From: Rattus norvegicus
Lineage: Eukaryota > Chordata > Mammalia > Rodentia > Muridae
Length of the DNA stretch: 64,000 bases
NCBI RefSeq assembly: GCF_036323735.1
Contig: NC_086029.1
Location: 50,587,357-50,651,356 of the forward strand
Direction of reading: 5' to 3'
Shown here: positions 43,546-64,000 of the stretch, one piece after another
Layout of the letters: each line of letters begins with the position of its first letter
Numbering within the stretch: position 1 is the first letter of the stretch
Made by a program: the position numbers and the translations under genes
The notes under the pieces: generated by a model
Databases searched by the model: none
Seen by the model: the letters and a program-made list of their open reading frames with translations, nothing else
Told to the model about the DNA's origin: nothing

Positions 43546-46140
43546 AATGAAGTAAGACAAAGCATAAGATGATGAAGCACACAAATAGGACCCAGAGCAT
43601 GACGAACATGTGCACACACTCGTATGTGCACACTCACACACGAGTGCACACACATGAAGGTACCCTTGGTGAGTCAGAGCTGGTTCTTCTGTCACTGACC
43701 GTTAGTCTTTACTGGGCTGGGCAGGCTTAGGGGGATGTTGGTGAGAAAGTAAGGAAACAATCCTTCCCTTCCAGCTTATTGAAGGGCAGGACAAAAGCAC
43801 ATAACTGTGACTGCAGGCCTCCAGTCCTTTGAAGAAAAGACAAATCATTGTCTGAGTGGGAAATGAGAGCTTCTAGAAGATTCCTAGAAAAGGTATTTGA
43901 GCCATAATTTAAGAGGCACGTGAGCATTATCAGAAAGGAGAGGCCTCAGTTGGGATGACTGGTTCAAAGCTGGAACAGCATGAGACCACCCATGGGAAGG
44001 TCACCTGGGGTCCAGCATGTCACCAAACACGCTCTGAACACTTTGCCACAGTATTTGGGTCTTTGGGGATCTGGTGGCAGTTACATGACACTGAGGGTCC
44101 CACAGAGGGTGCTGGGCTTTGTTTTAGATGACATGGTGGAGCACACATCTTTTTGAGTGCCACTGACAGCACGGAGATCCGTCTTTGGGGATAATTAGCT
44201 TGATGGTCTCCTGGAGGTGAGAACTAAAGATATGAACTAGGGGAATCTGGGAGAATGGGAGCTAAGCTATACACTGAGTGGACAATGGGCTGCTGAGTGT
44301 GAGGACAGAGGGGATGGCTAGGTCTAGGTGGCAAGACTGACTCCACAAGTTACATGTAGTCATCTTTATCATTCCTTGAGACACTGAGTGGAGATGGACT
44401 AGTATTTAATGCAACAAGAAACAGCAAAAATGGGCTTCCCGTGGCTGAAGCCAATTCACCCAGCAAATCTCTATCATCATGTTCTACTTACACGTGGAAT
44501 ATTCTAGAAGAGAGTTCATAGCCTGGCCAGCAGCTCCATTTCATTCTGGAAGAGAAGAGCTTATTGGGGGCTAAGCTCCAGACTTCACACATGTGAACAA
44601 CTGCCAACGTAGGGATGGACGTGCATCCAACAAGCTAAGCTCAGCAGGAAGTTCTTGGGCCCCCAGCCTCCCTTTTTCTGGAGGAGTCTCTCTAGAGTCA
44701 CAGGTGGGTTTACTGTAGCAAGGGGTACCCTTACCCATCTGTTTGTGGAAGCAAGAGGGCAAGCATGTGAGGAGGGACAGCAAGATGCTGGGATTTGAGG
44801 TGCCTTATAGAGTCCTGTTTCCAGTGCTAGCAGCCTGTATACTTAAAGTCTCAGAAGAGTCAGTCCCTGAAGAGGGCTTAGGTAGAAGGCTGGTTCAAGC
44901 CGGACCAGCATCTTCATTTTAACCTGTCGACACTGATGTGTTCAAGTCACACAGAAACTGGTAAGAGAAGCCAGTGGGCCAGTTGGTTCTATTTCTTTGG
45001 GATCTTTTTACTGTATGCAGAGAGAACGTTAATAACTTGGCTTATATACGTAAAGACGTGTCTATTGAGTATCCTCCCAACAGCTAAGGTCTGACTACAT
45101 AGTATGCTGCAGCCACAGTCCCAGGGGATATGCCTTGAGCTGCCAGCAGACTCACATTGTGTATGTGCTGCTGGTTTTAAGCTAGTGTTGAACTCAATGT
45201 TTATACCAAGCTTCCAGAGAAAAGCCTGGGAGGACAGGCAGTGTATAGCAGGGTTGTGTTTCCTTCACGGAGTCCCCAAAAATCTGTATATGTGAAGCCT
45301 CATTTCCAGTGGATAGATTCCAAGAAAACAAATCATCTTCCTGTAAGAGCGACAGGTACTGACAAGGTGAAGCTGGCTCCAAAGAAACCACGTGTGCTGC
45401 AAATGGAGTGGAAATCCGAGCTGCTGTAGTCACCGGCACACGGACGGTGTGACCCTAGGCCCCAGATGTTAGATGTGGGGCTACAGGCTTAACATTTACC
45501 TGCTGGGTTGGGTATGTCCTCGCTTAGGCTATTCTGTGCCTTTATTTTCTCAAGTCTAAAAGGTTGTCTTTTATCTCAGTAGATACTATGCAAGTGTTGG
45601 GGCTGTAAAGATCTGGGACTCTTACAGTTGAATGTAGCTGCATTATGAGGTAGCGATGAGAATGTGGGCACTAGGAACACAAATGTTATGGTTCAAATCC
45701 GCAACGTCTCCTACAGACTATTGGGAAAAACTATTGACACAAGTTCCTGATACTACAGATAGGGCTGTTCCCGGTACCCAACTTCCCCTGCCAGGAAGGA
45801 CTGCACCAACTGAAACAGGGAGCCCAGGTAAGCCCTCCTTTAAGTCCTGTCAGGTGTCTTCAGATCAAGTGTCTGAAAGCAGACATGATGGGGTACATTA
45901 TGGTGCTAGTGGATCTGCTGTGGAAATGAGAAAGGACTGCGCCGTCTCTCCCACTGGTACATCCAATGTCTGCTGAGTAAAGAGGGAAATAGAGGCTTGG
46001 ACCCACAGGAAGGGCCCCTAACTATTAAGGTTAAATAAGTTTTACCAGCAGGAGAGCTAGCTGCTACTGGATGCTAAAATACATGAAATGTAGTCCTGGT
46101 AGCTAACTCTTCTGAGAACTGATAATAAAGGTGTTTCACA
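43546..46140. other. Intergenic DNA near the Prdm15 3' end
   Basis: No gene recognised. Largely unique-looking sequence with a short CA-rich stretch at about 43610-43655. Open frames are short and lack codon or family support. Confidence 0.6.
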
Positions 46141-46154
46141 GTTTTAAAAAGACT

Positions 46155-46310
46155 CCTACCTGGACACAGTAGTGCATGCCTATAATTCTAGTTTGGGAAG
46201 TGCAAACGGGTAGGTTGGGGTCCGGGGAGTAACAAGATGACTGGAAATTCAGAGTCTAAAGCCAGCCTGGGCTATATGAGACTCTCTCTCAAAACAAACA
46301 TAAAATACAT
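46155..46310 (+). mobile_element. Diverged B1-class SINE
   Basis: TGGACACAGTAGTGCATGCC, TATAATTCTAGTTTGGGAAG, AAGCCAGCCTGGGCTATATG and ATGAGACTCTCTCTCAAAAC. Confidence 0.6.
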
Positions 46311-46619
46311 AGAGACAAACTAGGATCCACCACTTAATTTGATCAATATAAGTAAGGGACCATCTGAGATCATAGGCCCACAGAGAAGCTTTGCCAAGGA
46401 CTACCTGGTGGCCACTATGACCTCAACTTTACTAAGAAGCCCACATTGCAACTCTCGGGGAAATTCTGACCTCCGTACCTTAGTGTTTCAAATGATCCAG
46501 ACATAAACCTCAGGACTTCGGGGAAATGAGACATCACCTGTAACAGGAGCCAGAGCCATTTTCAAAGATTATCAGGTACAACTCTATCATGGGCAGGAGA
46601 GCAGAGGGCCAGCGAGTGA

Positions 46620-49264
46620 GACACAGGTCACAGCACCTTTATTTACCCCCATACACACAGATGTGACATGAGACACCCGGAGTTACAGAACGGCCTTCCA
46701 CAACCCTCAGACTCCATGGGGGCCACGGGCATGGCCTCTGCCTGGACACCGACTGAGAATGGTGTGGAGGAGGAAAGCTCTGCCTTTCATGAAGGGCCAC
46801 TCTCCAGCAGGCTTTCATGCCTGACACAGGAGAGGGCACCTGGTACAGACCCTTTCCCTGAGAATGTATCACTCGCTAACACCGTCCCAGAGGATGGAAC
46901 CCAGGCTGCAACTGTAAGATTGATCCTGTCATGACATGTGACCCTATAGCATTATCATTCACAAGGTGTAAACAAAGTCTGGTACATTTATTTATGTGAA
47001 CCTAGACATAGTCACAGGGCTTGCTGGACACATAGCTATGCCCACTTTAGACCAGATTTAAAAAAACAAAACAAAACTCCTGAACACTTCCTACCAATTA
47101 ACAATGGTTTATGTATGCAGGGCACCTGGAGTGTGGAGATGCCTTTGTTTTGCTATCCAGTTGCTATATGCAGAATAGCTGTAACTATGCTAAAACAACC
47201 TTTTTGTCTCAATGACTGGTGAGACTGTGTGTCCCAGACACTTGGGGAGAAAGGCTGGTTTTATCTGAGTTCCTGCTTACAACAGCAGGAAGCAGACGCC
47301 TCTGTATATTTAAGCACACAGAGGCGCAGGAGAGACTGTACAACCTAAGCTCTGTCTTTCAACAGGATCTGACGACCTGGCTGTAGGCACACAAATACAT
47401 CTTTAAAAAATAAAAATGTGATTTCAAAGGCCTTTCTTTCAGTGGGAAGAGAATAGAAGTCAACCGCTAGTGATGTCTGCTTGAGCCCAGTGCTCATCTG
47501 GGCTGAGCTCAGGCATCTCTGAGGCTGTAAAGGCAGAGGAATTGTGGTTGGATTTTTTTAAAAAACAGTGTAGAACTATGAACTGCCCACAGCTTCCAGG
47601 AATAGTTTTATTTGGAGAACAAAAGCTGTATTTTAGAAAACAGTTCACCCCTAGGCCGAATGAAACAGTTCATTTCATTAGGGTACTGTGTACAAAGTAG
47701 TTAATTATACACATAAATAAGATAAAAACAGCTGTCATAAATTAAAACGTCCACGAATTCCCAGCGTGCCATCTGCCAAGAGGTGGGACTGGCCTGTGTG
47801 GGTGTGGAGAGGGTGTGGCCAGGTGACCGTAGACCTGCAGACCTGTCCTCCAGTGTCACCTCCTCCTTATGCTCCAAATGTGAAACACAAGCTCCAGCCT
47901 CATCCTCAAAGCTTGCTCTCTGGAATGAGGTATTGAGAAAGTGGCATCTTGTCTGACATCAGGCTGACTGCAACTTGCCTTGTCCACTGCTGGTTAGTAG
48001 CCATCTCTGCAGGATGGCTGCCCACATATGAATACATCCAGGGAACATGGGACCAAGGACAAAGTAAGGCAAGTTCATCTTTAAGTTCTTCTTTTGTATG
48101 ACATTAAAATCTGATGAGAGTGAGACCAAACTCTCTCCTCACCTCGCCTCTCCGTGTCCCTGGCTGGGCTGTGGACCTATGATGGCAGCCTGGCCTGTTG
48201 CCACTGGGACAGCACAGGTCTGTGCTAGCCATGCTCCCCTCAGAGCTGGGTGTGGCCAGTTTAAATCCACTGTCATGATGACCTCTTCTGCCCTCACCGC
48301 CACAGGAAAGCACCTCTCAGGTTTCTTAAGTCACTAGCTACGCTTCTCTCCTGTAGAGCTGAACCTCTCCATTTCATAGGAAATTGGTCTTTAGATACAG
48401 CCACCTTTGGAATTAAGGCTTACACAGAAAGAAGACATGGGTTCACTCCCCATCCTTCACTCAGGGTGTGGCTACGCTGCACCGTGACACATGTGTAGAT
48501 GGCAGAGTCCTGAGATAGCTCTGGAGGAGCACTGGGATTCAAGCGTGAGGGCTCACTTTGCACACAACTGTGTGGGGCCTCTCGAAAGGCATCTGTGCAC
48601 AACTGGACAGGGACCAACACCCTACAGTGCAAACGACTTTATCATATTAAAATAATAGAAATCAATACGCCACAAGAGGGCCATAATACATAACGTGGTT
48701 ATGAAATAAAACAGACTGTTTATAAAAATCAATCAATAGATGTTCCCAAGATGTCTTTTGTGCCTGAGCTGGGGGCCTCAAGATACTTCCTACAGGAGGC
48801 CTCGGGCCACAGCTCTGTGATATATGAACTGAGACTTCAGAAGAAGAGTTACTTAACTTCTCCCTGCTTGAGAATCCAGGAGCAAGGATAAACCTGGGTT
48901 TGCGTCTGCATTGCCTGAGAAGGCTAGCCATGTTTCAGTATCTCACTGGAGTGCTAAAGAAAACAGAGCAAGTCTCCCTGGTCCTTGGGATATCATTCCT
49001 GCTTTTAGGATCCTGCTACCTGTGTCCCTGAGCCCCATGACAATTATAGACCTCTGAGGGTGACACTTATGGTCTGGCCAGGCTGTACCACCTTGGGGGA
49101 ACACGTGGTAGAAGCACCTGCTTGCCAAAAGCGGACAGGTAACTCTGTGATGCTAACCTCTGTGATCTTGACATGCGGACACCCTCCCTGTTTGGTATCC
49201 AGCAAACACCTCAAGACCTCAGAGCCCCCGCCGGCTGCAGCTCAGCCGGTTCTGCAGCCACAGA
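46620..49264 (-). other. Prdm15: Prdm15 3' UTR (extent uncertain)
   Basis: On the coding strand canonical AATAAA hexamers after the stop include 47612-47607 and 46643-46638. The distal one is followed by a GT-rich stretch (GTGCTGTGACCTGTGTCTC), making it a plausible main site and giving a UTR of about 2.6 kb. The proximal one would give about 1.66 kb. No long open frame or rodent SINE was obvious in this interval, which fits UTR sequence. The extent is inferred. Confidence 0.5.
46638..46643 (-). terminator. Candidate distal Prdm15 polyadenylation signal AATAAA
   Basis: TTTATT on the plus strand is followed on the coding strand by a GT-rich downstream element within about 30 nt. A second AATAAA at 47607-47612 may serve as a proximal site. 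Confidence 0.45.
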
Positions 49265-63217
<13,953 letters not shown>

Positions 63218-64000
63218 CTAGGGACAGGGAGCCAGTGCAGTGAGGGCTAAGTTATTGGACATACACATGAGCTGGTTCCTATGGCCCACAGGACAAGCTA
63301 CCTCCAGACTTAGAATACATGGTAAGTTCTAGACTTATGGTGATTGAGACGTCCACTCACACCACAATAGAGGACACATTGGTTCCAGTCTCTGCTGCAA
63401 TGGTGGTACAGCAGAGTGCTCATGCGGAGTTAAGCAGCTCACTGGTACAGCGCCTACTGAGGAGCCATGCAGATAGATATACCTACAATGTTCTCAAAAA
63501 GACACCAAAGAAGACACTCAACTCAGTTTGAATACTGCTTCATGTTGCTTTCTATTTCAGCCCAGAGAACGGATGCAGATTTACTCCTATGTCCACACTA
63601 GTCCTCTGGGAGCCACTTTGCAGCCAAAGCCAACCCTGATCTGGGGCTGGAAGGACGTGGTCTAAAAAGCAGACATGCAACCATTGTCAGGCACCCAGGA
63701 GTCCCACTGACCACAGAGCACCCAATGGCAGGGCTTGCCTCAGATGAGGTGCCCCAGAGCCCACTTATCTACTGCCATAGACTCCACCTCCCTCTCCCTG
63801 CACCTTCTGGCCCCCAAACCCAGAGTTTAAGAGGCTCCACATGGCTTTGCTACTCTGCTGATCCACAGGCTTTGGCTTGCCTGTGGGTTGAAAGAAACCA
63901 GGAAATACCATGAAAGCACGGTTTCTCATTTGCTCTAGGAAGCATCACTGGCTCTGGCAGTGCTGCTACATGCTCACAGTCGGGAGTCGGGAGCAGCCAG
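63218..64000. other. Prdm15 intron, left partial at the window edge
   Basis: No exon is recognised here. The finger left incomplete at 63217 needs an upstream exon ending in phase 0, which should lie beyond 64000. Confidence 0.65.

Overview
This is a mammalian nuclear genome segment, almost certainly from rat (Rattus). It has GT-AG spliced genes on the minus strand, a CpG-island promoter, and dense rodent SINEs (B1, B2/B3, B4). It also has young tRNA-derived ID elements with clear target-site duplications, which are typical of rat. Two genes are recognised. Ripk4 is complete, in eight coding exons. Prdm15 is present as its 3' half, in eleven coding exons that continue beyond position 64000. 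Both lie on the minus strand, in the tandem order known from the RIPK4-PRDM15 neighbourhood of human 21q22.3.

Layout. Positions 1-4570 are repeat-rich flanking DNA with an 86-bp tandem duplication and an ID element. Ripk4 runs from its poly(A) signal (4590) to its start codon (26767). Its splice sites and phases were all checked by hand; the joined CDS is 2361 nt, or 786 codons plus stop. The promoter (about 26770-26960) is a CpG island with a GC box, a palindromic CRE fused to an ETS-like site, and two CAGGTG E-boxes. Positions 26960-46600 are intergenic: SINEs, microsatellites, an 11-unit TTGGGG-type array and one GC-rich unassigned patch near 34 kb. From about 46.6 kb to the window end lies Prdm15: 3' UTR, C-terminal tail exons, then exons coding ten complete C2H2 zinc fingers and the end of an eleventh. 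The visible Prdm15 CDS is 1788 nt in one open frame (595 codons plus stop).

Function. RIPK4 is a receptor-interacting-type Ser/Thr kinase with a C-terminal ankyrin domain, known for its role in keratinocyte differentiation. PRDM15 is a PR/SET-domain zinc-finger transcription factor whose catalytic-like N-terminus lies upstream of this window. They are unrelated neighbours, not an operon or a pathway.

No undescribed gene system was found. The more unusual signals are structural: a B1 SINE carrying an internal G-rich minisatellite, a 4 x 41-bp tandem array inside an old L1 ORF2 remnant, a perfect 12-bp-arm hairpin in the same remnant, a TG/CG/CA palindrome with Z-DNA potential, a TTGGGG array upstream of Ripk4, and a strong unused-looking splice donor inside a Prdm15 exon. 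Repeat family names were assigned by recognition only and were not checked with a repeat library.
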